A DNA stretch of 20,391 nt, from positions 1 to 20,391 of the forward strand of contig JAMOPX010000045.1 in NCBI GenBank assembly GCA_027064285.1, written 5' to 3'. Shown here in pieces: positions 7,943 through 15,826 of this stretch; the first letter of the stretch is position 1, and each line of letters opens with the position of its first letter. The notes under the pieces were generated by a model. It was not told the origin of the DNA, did not search any database, and was given only the letters and a program-made list of their open reading frames with translations. This DNA is from Desulfobacterales bacterium (GTDB taxonomy: Bacteria > Desulfobacterota > DSM-4660 > Desulfatiglandales > JALVZP01). The position numbers and the translations under genes were made by a program.

Positions 7943-8074
7943 CACACCAGAAAGCCCATAAGCTTCAGCTATAGGATGAATGGCGTATCATTCATTATTA
8001 TAAGCCGTCTGTTCGAAACATCCTTTTAAACAGGCTTATATATTCTTGAATAGTAGATAAAATAATAATATAAC
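7943..8074 (+). repeat. Dispersed repeat copy 2; probable left end of a tnpB-carrying element
   Basis: This is the inverted partner of 367-500. It holds the perfect hairpin ATGAATG/CATTCAT (7976-7995) and a second stem ATAAGCC (8000-8006) / GGCTTAT (8033-8039), with a small TGTT-CGA-AACA hairpin inside. It ends 11 bp before an ATG whose frame looks like a TnpB N-terminus. The arrangement hairpin, spacer, tnpB start fits the left end of an IS200/IS605-type element. It sits between the divergently facing ends of menD and pabA and would supply the promoter region of pabA. Confidence 0.7.
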
Positions 8075-8090
8075 CAATATTAAAATGCAA
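8062..8090 (-). promoter_or_regulatory. Possible promoter for pabABC within element DNA
   Basis: On the minus strand TTGCAT (8090-8085) and TATTAT (8067-8062) are 17 bp apart. This would start a transcript near 8055, about 125 nt before the pabA ATG, through the whole repeat with its hairpins. The -35 is weak, so this is tentative. Confidence 0.25.
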
Positions 8091-8249
8091 TTGAGAAGAT
8101 ACAGATACAAGCTTAAGGTCAGAAGTAAGGGAAAAGAGCAGAAGCTATGGAAATTTGTTGGAGCATACAAGCTTATTTATCTTTGTTTGAACAAATCTGT
8201 GAAAGGAAAGATTTTTTTCCCTGTTTACTGCTACTTCTATAACTGCTGA
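8085..8249 (+). pseudogene. Probable TnpB N-terminal fragment
   Basis: From the ATG at 8085 the frame reads RRYRYKLKVRSKGKEQKLW, then KFVGAYKLIY. This resembles the start of TnpB/IS1341-type proteins (a YKxRLxPTKEQ block, then a GAxRxxYN block). Similarity stops near 8180, after which the frame is only the antisense of menD and ends at a TGA (8247-8249). It begins 11 bp after the repeat at 7943-8074, as expected for tnpB behind its left end. The match is by eye and short, so confidence is moderate; no RuvC part is present here. Confidence 0.4.
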
Positions 8250-9905
8250 TCCAGAGCTATTCACGCATTGCTTATAGGTATTTATGAATTCTTTCCTGTT
8301 TGATACATAAAAATAAGGGATATTAAAGAAAGAAATCAGTTCTCTAAAGGATGAAATATTATGGGGTACTACAAAGTATTGTTCACAGAGCTCTGAAAAA
8401 TCAGAGATTGGTAAAAACGAGAATATACTTCCTCCGTTATTGTTTATAAGAATCAAAATCAGAGGCACATCTATTTTTTTTAATAAAAACAATGAGTTCA
8501 GATCATGGATAAAGGCAAGATCTCCAATAACTAAGGTGGTAATTCTTTCGGCTCCTACTGCAAATCCTGTAGCAGTAGCAATAATTCCATCTATGCCACT
8601 TGCTCCCCTGTTAGCACCTATCATTATATTGCTCCTAAAATCTGAATACATATCCATATCCCTTATGGGCATACTGTTTGAAAGAAAAAGGGCGCTATTT
8701 TCAGGAATTATTTGAGAGATCCAGTATGCCAAGGAGGCCTCATTCAGTTCATTTTTTTTGAGAAGTGGGCATAAAAGATCTTTTATTTCTGAAGAGATCT
8801 TCATAAGCATATCAAAAGAGCTACTCTTTTTTGTGTTCAAATAGAGAAGTGCTGTCTCGCAGAATTTTTCTATATCTGTTTGAACATACACGGTGCTTAT
8901 ATGATTCATATCCTGACGGAATGGATCCTCTTTTACAACAATATAGTGATCAGGGCTCTTTTCCTCCAAAAGCAGCATCATGTGCTTTGAAACAAGTGTT
9001 CCTCCTATATGCAGGACCACATCAAAGGATACATCTGGAAGCGTAGCGCTCAGAAAAAGAGGAAAAAACGGCACAATATTCTTACTAAAAAAACAGGGCA
9101 GATGAGACCTTATATCTGAAAAAACTGGCCATTTAGCCTTATTAATAAGTTTTAAGACAGAATCTCTTTTACCAATATCTATGCTTCCTGCTATTATAAG
9201 TCCATTTTCTGCAATATTCATGATCTGACAGATCTCTTTTGCCTCTGCTTTAGAAATTGAAATTGTGGGAATCTTGTATTCTGTATATGAAGTGTTCCTT
9301 TTGGACCAGCTTTTAAGAGAATCTGTATATCTTTCTGGAATGTTCCTTTTTTCTGGAGAAAGAGGCTCCCTGAACATACAGTTTATGTGAACAGGGCCTT
9401 CTGGTTGAGAAACAGCCCTGAATACTGCCTGATCCACTGTGGTCAGAGGAACACGCGGAGAAATATCTGTTTCAGGACATGGAAGATTAAAAAAATACCT
9501 GACATATCTGCCGAATATGTGACTCTGATCTATGGTCTGATTTGCCTTTGTATCCTGAAGTTCAGGAGGCCTGTCAGCAGTTAGCAGGATCATTGGCACA
9601 CACTCCATAGATGCCTCCACAACTGCAGGAAAACAATTTGCCACTGCTGTTCCTGAAGTGGTTATAACAACAGCTGGCCTGTGGGTAGCACGAGCAAAAC
9701 CAAGCGCATGAAATGCAGCTCCTCTTTCATCATAGCACATCATAAGCCTTGCTTTTTTGTTTTTGGCCACTGAAATGGTCAAAGGAGAAGATCTGGAGCC
9801 AGGGGATATACAAAAGTAGTCTATTCCATTTCTTACGAGTTCTTCCACAATAATGGAAGCCCAGAGCATATTCAGATTTTCTGGCTCAACAACTGGAACT
9901 GTCAT
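8145..9905 (-). CDS. menD: SEPHCHC synthase (menaquinone biosynthesis, MenD)
   Basis: A 586-residue thiamine-diphosphate enzyme that joins isochorismate and 2-oxoglutarate to SEPHCHC, the committed step of menaquinone synthesis. The signature blocks are all visible: ISPGSRSSPL (about 33-42), DERGAAFHALGFARA, TTSGTAVANCFPAVVEA, TADRPPEL, GANRGASGIDG, and the ThDP-binding segment VIGDLAFIHDLNSL...INNNGGSIFSFLP. The gene overlaps menF by 20 nt. Its last roughly ten residues and stop codon lie in sequence whose other strand resembles TnpB, so the C-terminus may have been rewritten by an insertion; the family-typical REKNLSFHR block just before it is intact, so function is probably kept. Confidence 0.95.
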   Translation of the reverse strand: MTVPVVEPENLNMLWASIIVEELVRNGIDYFCISPGSRSSPLTISVAKNKKARLMMCYDERGAAFHALGFARATHRPAVVITTSGTAVANCFPAVVEASMECVPMILLTADRPPELQDTKANQTIDQSHIFGRYVRYFFNLPCPETDISPRVPLTTVDQAVFRAVSQPEGPVHINCMFREPLSPEKRNIPERYTDSLKSWSKRNTSYTEYKIPTISISKAEAKEICQIMNIAENGLIIAGSIDIGKRDSVLKLINKAKWPVFSDIRSHLPCFFSKNIVPFFPLFLSATLPDVSFDVVLHIGGTLVSKHMMLLLEEKSPDHYIVVKEDPFRQDMNHISTVYVQTDIEKFCETALLYLNTKKSSSFDMLMKISSEIKDLLCPLLKKNELNEASLAYWISQIIPENSALFLSNSMPIRDMDMYSDFRSNIMIGANRGASGIDGIIATATGFAVGAERITTLVIGDLAFIHDLNSLFLLKKIDVPLILILINNNGGSIFSFLPISDFSELCEQYFVVPHNISSFRELISFFNIPYFYVSNRKEFINTYKQCVNSSGSAVIEVAVNREKNLSFHRFVQTKINKLVCSNKFP

Positions 9906-11238
9906 AGCTTAAGAAAGATGTGAAATTCTGTATCTTGTAGTTAAGCTCTTCCCATTCCATTTCTGGATCTGACTCAGAAACAATCCCTGCTCCTGAGTAT
10001 AAATAAAGGGTATCTTTCACAAAAAGACCAGACCGAATAGATACAACAAATTCCGCACAGTCCTGTGCAACCCAGCCAAAGGGACCAGAATACCATCCCC
10101 TGTCAAATTCCTCCATCTCTTCTATCTTCCTTAGAGCATATTTTACAGGATAACCCGCAATTGCAGGATTTGGATAAAGAAGAGAGATTATATCTGAATC
10201 AGAAACTCCTCTTTTAAGTTTTCCTGAAAAACTGGTGTAAAGGTGCTGCATATAGCTCAGTTTTAAAATGGTTTCTTTTTCTTTCACCTGAAATGTAGTG
10301 CAAATAGATGCAAGCTTTTTTCTTAAAAGCTCGCTCACTAATCTGTGTTCAGTAAGTTCCTTTCTACTTTTCTTTAGCTCTAAGGAAAGTACCTCATCCT
10401 CCTGCTCAGTAACGCCTCTTTTCCGTGTTCCTGCCACTGCCTCTGCCTCCAAATTATCTGCTTTTCTGAGGAATATTCTTTCTGGACTCATACTCAGGAA
10501 CATGGCATGAGAGGAAGGCTTTATTAAAAAATGATATGCTCTTTCTCCCTTATACTTAGGATCTGCAAGCAATAAAAATGGATCAAAAGGTTTTTTTAAT
10601 TTAAATGAGCTTCTTCTTGCCAGAACCACTTTAATAATCTCATTTTTTCTTATCTGTTCAATTGCCTCTTTTAACTTTTTTTTCCACTGCTCTTTGTCAG
10701 GAATGTCTTCTCTACCAGTGTAATTTATAGAAGTTAGAGGTTTTCTTGAATCAAGACATGTCTTTATAGAATCAAGTTTCTTTAAAATCGCTTCCACATC
10801 CTTTATTGGAGTCTTCACATTGCACACAAAATAGCTTTTTAAACCTTTATTTATCAGCTCAAACAAGGGCACAAAAAAATAAAGACTACCAAAATCTCTC
10901 CATTCGCTATCAATATTTTTTATAGGAAACCGCATTCCACCATAAAATCTTATCTCTGGATAGACTGTGCTTAGAAATTTTCTTATCTTAGAAAATATAT
11001 CTCTGTATTTGAAAGATTTTTTTTCTCTTATAAAGATTGCTTCTTCTATGCCAGCGCAGATAAAATCAGAGTCTCTGCTCTTCCAGTATATACATTTTTG
11101 AAAGTCCTGAGATCTAAGCCAGAGAAGAGGATCACAGGGCTCAATCTCAAACGCTATTCTGATTATACCTTCACGGCTCTCATGTCTGAGCTTATATAGC
11201 TCTTCTTTTATTTTTCTCTTTGCATCTTCTAAGTTCAT
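9886..11238 (-). CDS. menF: Isochorismate synthase (MenF)
   Basis: A 450-residue chorismate-utilising enzyme that converts chorismate to isochorismate. The C-terminal chorismate-binding domain shows IIKVVLARR (with the Lys expected to activate water), SMSPERIFLRK, EAVAGTRKRG, LLYPNPAIAGYPV and YSGAGIVSESDPEMEWEE, in family order. The N-terminal part is less conserved, as usual. The ATG at 11238 is chosen because it forms an ATGA overlap with the menG stop; the longer frame would run far into menG. With MenD next downstream (20-nt overlap), this is a menaquinone rather than siderophore or salicylate enzyme. Confidence 0.93.
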   Translation of the reverse strand: MNLEDAKRKIKEELYKLRHESREGIIRIAFEIEPCDPLLWLRSQDFQKCIYWKSRDSDFICAGIEEAIFIREKKSFKYRDIFSKIRKFLSTVYPEIRFYGGMRFPIKNIDSEWRDFGSLYFFVPLFELINKGLKSYFVCNVKTPIKDVEAILKKLDSIKTCLDSRKPLTSINYTGREDIPDKEQWKKKLKEAIEQIRKNEIIKVVLARRSSFKLKKPFDPFLLLADPKYKGERAYHFLIKPSSHAMFLSMSPERIFLRKADNLEAEAVAGTRKRGVTEQEDEVLSLELKKSRKELTEHRLVSELLRKKLASICTTFQVKEKETILKLSYMQHLYTSFSGKLKRGVSDSDIISLLYPNPAIAGYPVKYALRKIEEMEEFDRGWYSGPFGWVAQDCAEFVVSIRSGLFVKDTLYLYSGAGIVSESDPEMEWEELNYKIQNFTSFLSYDSSSC

Positions 11239-11915
11239 TTTTTTCCAACATATATGGTGCATATGCCAAAAGTTTGAGGAAAAAGGGATGTCTTGGAAAA
11301 GCCAGCCTTTTTCATGAGATTCAGAAAGTCGCTTCCACACGGAAATGTCTCTATTGTCTTGTTAAGGTATCTGTAAGCATAATGATCTCCAGAGATCGTC
11401 TTTCCTAAGAAAGGAAGCACATGCCTTAGATAAAACATGTATATGGCTTTTATAATCGGATTTTTTGGAATAGAAAACTCTAGAATAATTGCCCTGCCAC
11501 CGCTTTTCAATACTCTCAAAATCTCCTGTAGGCAAAGCTCAGGATCAGACATATTTCTTATGCCAAATGCTATTGTAACTGAGTCAAAGCTTTCTGCTTT
11601 GAAAGAAAGCTTCATTCCATCTGCAATGACAAAAGATACCCTTTTGTCTTTTATCTTGCTTTTTCCTATCCTCAACATGTTCCAGGATCTGTCCACACCA
11701 ACCGCCATCTTTATTTTTCTTTTTTTTAGGACAGACACAAGCACATCTGCTGTGCCAGTGGCTATGTCCAGCACTGAATCCCTATCTTTGACAAATCCCG
11801 CCATCCTCATTCTCCAGCCATTGTCTATACCAAAAGAGAGGATGCGGTTTATAAGATCATAATATCTGGCTATCCTGTCAAATATTTTCCAGATGTCTTG
11901 CTTGGATGGGTTAAT
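11235..11915 (-). CDS. menG: Demethylmenaquinone methyltransferase, with an ATT start codon
   Basis: A UbiE/MenG-type SAM methyltransferase that methylates demethylmenaquinone in the final step. SAM motif I is VLDIATGTADV, followed by FGIRNM, RVLKSGGRAIILEFSIP and the GDHYAYRYL region. An ATG at 11810 would give only 191 residues and lose the conserved FDRIARYYDLINRILSFGID segment, which is encoded in frame just upstream. Between an in-frame TAG (in the AATAGGAGG sequence) and that ATG there is no ATG, GTG, TTG or CTG. A perfect AGGAGG (11929-11924) stands 8 nt before ATT at 11915, and this ATT overlaps the htpX TAA, so I place the start there (226 residues, normal length). A sequence error in the start codon is the alternative. 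Confidence 0.88.
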   Translation of the reverse strand: MNPSKQDIWKIFDRIARYYDLINRILSFGIDNGWRMRMAGFVKDRDSVLDIATGTADVLVSVLKKRKIKMAVGVDRSWNMLRIGKSKIKDKRVSFVIADGMKLSFKAESFDSVTIAFGIRNMSDPELCLQEILRVLKSGGRAIILEFSIPKNPIIKAIYMFYLRHVLPFLGKTISGDHYAYRYLNKTIETFPCGSDFLNLMKKAGFSKTSLFPQTFGICTIYVGKK

Positions 11916-12885
11916 ACCAGAGCCCTCCTATTCTCCATCTCGGTCTTCTTCCAGCACTGGTTAGATAGTCAGGCACAAAGTATTCTGTTAGATTGTACAA
12001 AGGCTCATAAAGATGCCTTTCCTTTACCAAGGACATGAGTCTTTTTATCCTTTCCTCTGTGCTCGGGTGTGTTCTTAGAAGAGATGGATGAGGATCTTTA
12101 TAACCAGGGAAAAATATTCTTGAAAGAAGACCACTCTGGTATCTTTCCATTTTTTCTAAGGCCATTGCAAGACCTTCTGGGTCTCCGGTAAGTATTGCTG
12201 CGCCAAGGTCTGCATCAAATTCCCTTGTTCTTGAAAGGGCAAGCTGAAGCAACATGCTTATAGTAGGAGCAAATATAAGTATGAAAACAGGGAGCCAGGG
12301 TATTTTGTAATTGGTAAATAAGATAAAAGGAAGATTCAACAATAAAAGGAACTGCCCTGTGATAGAAAATATAAAGGTAAGTCTGCTTATCACATCTGAA
12401 AGATTCATTATCCATAGATCATTGTGCCATATATGGCTTACTTCATGAGCCAACACACCTGTAATCTCTCTTAGGCTCAAGGAATTAAGGAGTCCAGCAG
12501 TTACAGTAATCACGGCATTATCCTTTTTCCCTGTTGTAAATGCATTTGGAACATCTGTGGGGATGTAATAAAGTCGAGGTACATATTTTAATCCAGCTCT
12601 TTTGCATAGTTCCTTTAGTATAGTATAAAGGGCAGGCACTTCATCTGGGGAAAGAGGCCTTGCACCATACAAGAACAGTATAAGAGAAGGGGAGATCCTT
12701 GGAGCAAAAAAAAGCATCAAAACTCCCATAAATATAGTCCACTTAACTCCTTGCTCCCCACCAATAGACCAGCCAAGCAGAGAGAGCAACAAAACCATCC
12801 CGCATAGGAGTAAAAGAGAGTGTATAAGGTTTATTATCTTATGCCTTACAACAAGTCCTCTGTCTATATTAACCATATTGCTCAT
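11911..12885 (-). CDS. htpX: M48 family membrane zinc metalloprotease (HtpX-like)
   Basis: A 324-residue integral membrane protease that in its best-studied relatives degrades misfolded membrane proteins. Two N-terminal hydrophobic segments (about 20-40 and 50-72) precede the zinc motif HEVSH (His147, Glu148, His151). Two more hydrophobic segments follow (about 170-215), and the third zinc ligand is expected at the Glu of SRTREFDAD. The HPSTEERIKRL block near the end is also typical. The ATG at 12885 has AGGA about 9 nt upstream. The gene lies 37 nt after purH, and its stop codon overlaps the ATT start of menG, so it is inside the men operon; a role in quinone synthesis is not implied by the family. 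Confidence 0.88.
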   Translation of the reverse strand: MSNMVNIDRGLVVRHKIINLIHSLLLLCGMVLLLSLLGWSIGGEQGVKWTIFMGVLMLFFAPRISPSLILFLYGARPLSPDEVPALYTILKELCKRAGLKYVPRLYYIPTDVPNAFTTGKKDNAVITVTAGLLNSLSLREITGVLAHEVSHIWHNDLWIMNLSDVISRLTFIFSITGQFLLLLNLPFILFTNYKIPWLPVFILIFAPTISMLLQLALSRTREFDADLGAAILTGDPEGLAMALEKMERYQSGLLSRIFFPGYKDPHPSLLRTHPSTEERIKRLMSLVKERHLYEPLYNLTEYFVPDYLTSAGRRPRWRIGGLWY

Positions 12886-12922
12886 TTTGCTGTGTCCTTA
12901 TAGCACTGTGAATCTATTCAGG

Positions 12923-13522
12923 TCAAGAAATGGACACACTTTTCAGATAATCTACTATAGCTTTATCATACTTAGAGGTAAGTTCAAACACCTTCACGGC
13001 AAGCATAAACCTTGTCTTTAATGTGGTTTCTCCATTATTTTCTCTAATCTCCTGAAGCACCAGTTCATAGTCTGCAGGATCTGTAATTACAGTAACATAT
13101 TTAAAATTCTTCGCGGCTGCCCTGAGCATAGTAGGGCCACCAATGTCTATATTTTCAACAGCCTCTTCCAGACTTACCCCTTCCTTTTCTATGGTCTTCT
13201 CAAACTGATACAGATTCACTACTACCATGTCTATGGGCTGGATCTCAAACTTTTCCATCACTTCTATGTGGGATTTATTGTCTCTCAGAGCAAGGATGCC
13301 ACCGTGCACCTTTGGATGAAGTGTTTTGACCCTTCCATCCATTATCTCTGGAAAACCGGTATATTCAGAAATATCCACCACAGATATGCCATTTTTCCAC
13401 AGGAGCTTTGCAGTTCCTCCAGTAGATATAATCTCTACCCCAAAAGAGACAAGTTCTCTGCAAAATTCCACTATACCTGTTTTATCAGTAACACTTACAA
13501 TAGCTCTTTTAATTGTTGCCAT
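12923..13522 (-). CDS. purH: Stand-alone IMP cyclohydrolase (PurH N-terminal domain only)
   Basis: A 199-residue protein that aligns with the MGS-like IMP cyclohydrolase half of PurH and closes FAICAR to IMP in purine synthesis. It shows RAIVSVTDKTGI at the start, ISTGGTA (about 32-38), DGRVKTLHPKVHGG (about 62-75) and ENIDIGGPTMLRAAAKN. The usual NLYPF is NLYQF here. The gene stops after a short linker-like helix and lacks the AICAR transformylase domain that makes bifunctional PurH about 520 residues; no second-domain sequence follows before htpX. The transformylase step must be encoded elsewhere. A perfect AGGAGG lies 6 nt before the ATG. It heads the purH-htpX-menGFD operon. Confidence 0.9.
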   Translation of the reverse strand: MATIKRAIVSVTDKTGIVEFCRELVSFGVEIISTGGTAKLLWKNGISVVDISEYTGFPEIMDGRVKTLHPKVHGGILALRDNKSHIEVMEKFEIQPIDMVVVNLYQFEKTIEKEGVSLEEAVENIDIGGPTMLRAAAKNFKYVTVITDPADYELVLQEIRENNGETTLKTRFMLAVKVFELTSKYDKAIVDYLKSVSIS

Positions 13523-13628
13523 AAAAATCCTCCTTTATTTTATTCGCTAAAGTGCTCTCCAATATTTAGACAGCAAATTAGCTATTTTTTGTTCATAATA
13601 CAACCTTTCAAAAACAAAATGCATATTT

Positions 13629-13657
13629 TTTATATCATGTCCAAAAATTGGGGTCAC
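13629..13657 (-). promoter_or_regulatory. Candidate promoter of the purH-htpX-menGFD operon
   Basis: On the minus strand GTGACC (13657-13652) and TATAAA (13634-13629) are 17 bp apart. A start near 13622 would give a leader of about 100 nt before purH, with no recognisable regulatory RNA fold. The -35 is imperfect. Confidence 0.35.
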
Positions 13658-13771
13658 TTCCTAATTTTTCGACCTGTAATACCAATACTGGTTAAAAATA
13701 CTCCTTTAGGAAATTTCCATACAATTTTATTGTCAACAAACAAATGGCTGACTGATAGTTCAGATGAGAGC

Positions 13772-13800
13772 TTGAATTTTTGATTATTATAGCATATAAG
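13772..13800 (+). promoter_or_regulatory. Candidate promoter of the peptidase-xer-kinase-menBAC operon
   Basis: TTGAAT (13772-13777) and TATAAG (13795-13800) are separated by 17 bp. Transcription would start near 13807, about 36 nt before the ATG at 13843. It has the same -10 hexamer and spacing as the promoter at 544-572. Confidence 0.5.
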
Positions 13801-13842
13801 GTAAAATATAATAAAAAATACAAAGCTCGAAGGCGCTATCTG

Positions 13843-14937
13843 ATGGATAGGAGTATATTTTGGGAGAGGATAGCACGCTTGAGGTCTTTTTTTCCAAACG
13901 AAGGGGTAAGTTCTGTTTGGATCAAGAGTCCTGAAAACAGAAGGTATCTTTCTGGATTTAGAGCTCAGGATACTCTTATAACCGAATCTGCTGGCTCTCT
14001 TCTGATAGGAGAAAAATTTGCTGTTTTTTTAACAGATCCCAGATATGAATTGGAAGCAAAGGAAACTGTGCCGGACTTTGAGCTCAGGATACTCAAGAAT
14101 GACCAGATAAAAGACTTTTGTAAGACAGTAATGGACTTTGAAATCAAAAGGCTGGGCTTTGAAAAGGAATATGTTACTTATGGGACTTATGTAGAAATAA
14201 AAGAGAAATTTAAAAGTATGGGTTACGAGATTGAGTTGATCCCTATTTCTGGAATCGTAGAGGAAATGAGGCAGGTAAAAGACCAATATGAGATAGAAGC
14301 TCTAAGAAAATCTGCTGATATGATCTTATGCATAATGGAAGAGCTAAAAGGAGATATAAAAATAGGTATTACAGAGAAGGAGCTGTGCTTTAAGGTATAT
14401 GAACTTGCATTTAAATATGGAGCAGAATATCTGGCTTTTCCTCCTATTGTAGCCTCTGGTTCAAACAGCGCACTTCCTCATGCAATTCCGACTTTTAAGA
14501 GAATAGATAACAATGAGCCTGTTATCGTGGACATTGGAGTTAAGGTAGACGGATATTGTTCGGATATAACAAGAACATTTTTTATAGGTAAAGTAGAGCC
14601 TGAATTAGAAAAGATTTACTCCCTCGTGAAAGAGGCACAGAAAAAGGCAATTGATAAGGCAAAAGCAGGGATGAAAGCAAGTGAGCTGGATAGCATAGCA
14701 AGAAAAGAAATAGAAGGTGCTGGTTATGGCAACTATTTTACTCATGGACTTGGTCATGGTGTAGGACTTTCAGTCCATGAAGCCCCAAGGATCTCAAAGA
14801 CTTCCTCGACTGTTCTTAAACCTGGCATGGTGATAACTATAGAGCCTGGAATATATATTCCAAATAAGGGTGGGGTCAGGTTGGAAGAAATGATATTAAT
14901 AAAGGAGGATGGAAGTGAAGTTATTACAAACGAATAA
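13843..14937 (+). CDS. M24B family Xaa-Pro peptidase (prolidase / aminopeptidase P-like)
   Basis: A 364-residue cytoplasmic dinuclear metallopeptidase that cleaves bonds before proline. A creatinase-like N-domain (about 1-140) precedes a pita-bread catalytic domain. The five metal ligands can be assigned by spacing: Asp230 (VDIG), Asp241 (SDITRTF), His305 (GLGHGVGLSVHEAP), Glu334 (TIEPG) and Glu348 (GVRLEE). The ATG at 13843 is preferred over the upstream ATT-to-ATG open frame because the preceding 21 codons are AT-rich, lysine-rich and overlap the promoter. It is the first gene of the plus-strand operon, and its end overlaps the recombinase start. Exact substrate (dipeptides or longer peptides) is unknown. 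Confidence 0.88.
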   Translation: MDRSIFWERIARLRSFFPNEGVSSVWIKSPENRRYLSGFRAQDTLITESAGSLLIGEKFAVFLTDPRYELEAKETVPDFELRILKNDQIKDFCKTVMDFEIKRLGFEKEYVTYGTYVEIKEKFKSMGYEIELIPISGIVEEMRQVKDQYEIEALRKSADMILCIMEELKGDIKIGITEKELCFKVYELAFKYGAEYLAFPPIVASGSNSALPHAIPTFKRIDNNEPVIVDIGVKVDGYCSDITRTFFIGKVEPELEKIYSLVKEAQKKAIDKAKAGMKASELDSIARKEIEGAGYGNYFTHGLGHGVGLSVHEAPRISKTSSTVLKPGMVITIEPGIYIPNKGGVRLEEMILIKEDGSEVITNE

Positions 14938-15820
14938 TATGAGTGATTTAATAGATCAATTTTTAAACTATATGCGAATAGAAAGAGGGGTTTCTGAAAA
15001 TACTATAGAAGCATATGGTAGAGATCTGAGAGGACTTATAGACTTTATAGAAAAAGAAGGTATTCCATGCCAAAAAATAAACATTCATCTTCTGTCCAAT
15101 TACATAGCTTATCTGAGTAAAAGGCTTTCCAGAAGAAGCCTTGCCAGAAATATATCTGCTATAAGGACCTTCTTTAAATTTTTGGTCCTGGAAGGAGTGA
15201 TAGAAGAAAATCCTGCTCGCTTTTTGGAAGTGCCTAAGGTTTCAAAGACACTTCCGGGAATCCTGAATGAGCATGAAATAGAGCTTCTTTTAAATCAGCC
15301 CTCTGATTCTACCCCAATAGGGATAAGGGATAAAGCAATGATAGAGCTACTTTATGCCACAGGAGTAAGAGTTTCTGAGCTTGTTCATCTAAGAATAAGT
15401 GATGTAGATTTAAGTGTAGGATATATAAAAGTAAAAGGCAAGGGGTCCAAAGAAAGATTTGTGCCAATTGGTGAAAAAGCTGTAAGTGTGCTGAAAGAAT
15501 ATATAAACAAAGCAAGAAGTAAATTTGACAAAAAGAAAGGATCTCCTTACCTGTTTCTAAATAACAGGGGCAAGCCTTTCAGCAGACAGGGGTTCTGGAA
15601 GATGCTAAAGTCTTATGCAAAAAAAGCTGGGATAAAGAAGAGAATAACCCCCCATATAATCAGACATTCTTTTGCTACCCATCTCCTTAAGAATGGAGCT
15701 GATCTCAGATCTGTACAGATGATGCTTGGTCACTCAGATATATCAACCACTCAAATTTATACTCATATAGACAGAAGTTATTTAAAAGAGGTATATAATA
15801 GATGTCACCCAAGGGCATAA
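14915..15820 (+). CDS. xerD: Tyrosine recombinase XerC/XerD
   Basis: A 301-residue site-specific recombinase that resolves chromosome dimers at dif together with a partner Xer protein and FtsK. The N-terminal SAM-like DNA-binding domain starts at DLIDQFLNYMRIERGVSENTI. The catalytic set is complete: Arg152 (TGVRVSEL), Lys176 (KGKGSKER), His247 and Arg250 (HIIRHSFATHLL), His273 (LGHSDISTTQ) and Tyr282 (IYTHI). A GTG at 14915 with AAGGAGG six bases upstream is the best start; the ATG at 14909 is too close to that site and the ATG at 14939 has none. The gene overlaps the peptidase by 23 nt. Chromosomal operon setting and length suggest the housekeeping XerD/XerC, not a phage integrase; C versus D is not certain. 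Confidence 0.88.
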   Translation: MKLLQTNNMSDLIDQFLNYMRIERGVSENTIEAYGRDLRGLIDFIEKEGIPCQKINIHLLSNYIAYLSKRLSRRSLARNISAIRTFFKFLVLEGVIEENPARFLEVPKVSKTLPGILNEHEIELLLNQPSDSTPIGIRDKAMIELLYATGVRVSELVHLRISDVDLSVGYIKVKGKGSKERFVPIGEKAVSVLKEYINKARSKFDKKKGSPYLFLNNRGKPFSRQGFWKMLKSYAKKAGIKKRITPHIIRHSFATHLLKNGADLRSVQMMLGHSDISTTQIYTHIDRSYLKEVYNRCHPRA

Positions 15821-15826
15821 GAGATA

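Larger units (their letters stand above)
13523..13842. other. Divergent intergenic region between the two operons
   Basis: This 320-bp AT-rich region separates purH (minus) from the peptidase gene (plus). It holds candidate promoters in both directions (listed separately) and the purH Shine-Dalgarno at its left edge. I see no riboswitch, tRNA, repeat copy or convincing small gene in it. Confidence 0.6.

Noticed and set aside
7943..8074. A tRNA-like relic, from the GTTCGAAA sequence in the repeat.
   Set aside because: No acceptor or anticodon arms can be built around it; the sequence fits a loop inside the element's own stem.
13523..13622. A riboswitch in the purH leader, suggested by a GGAGAGC stretch.
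   Set aside because: No conserved core or stem arrangement of purine, folate or other known riboswitch classes could be traced.
13268..13783. A 171-codon plus-strand frame overlapping purH and the divergent promoter region.
   Set aside because: Antisense to conserved PurH residues in its first half and low-complexity AT-rich sequence in the second; no ribosome site or family likeness.
13961..14094. A 15-bp direct repeat (GAGCTCAGGATACTC at 13961-13975 and 14080-14094) inside the peptidase gene.
   Set aside because: The two copies are read in different frames as FRAQDTL and ELRIL, with no extended similarity; most likely coincidence in coding DNA.
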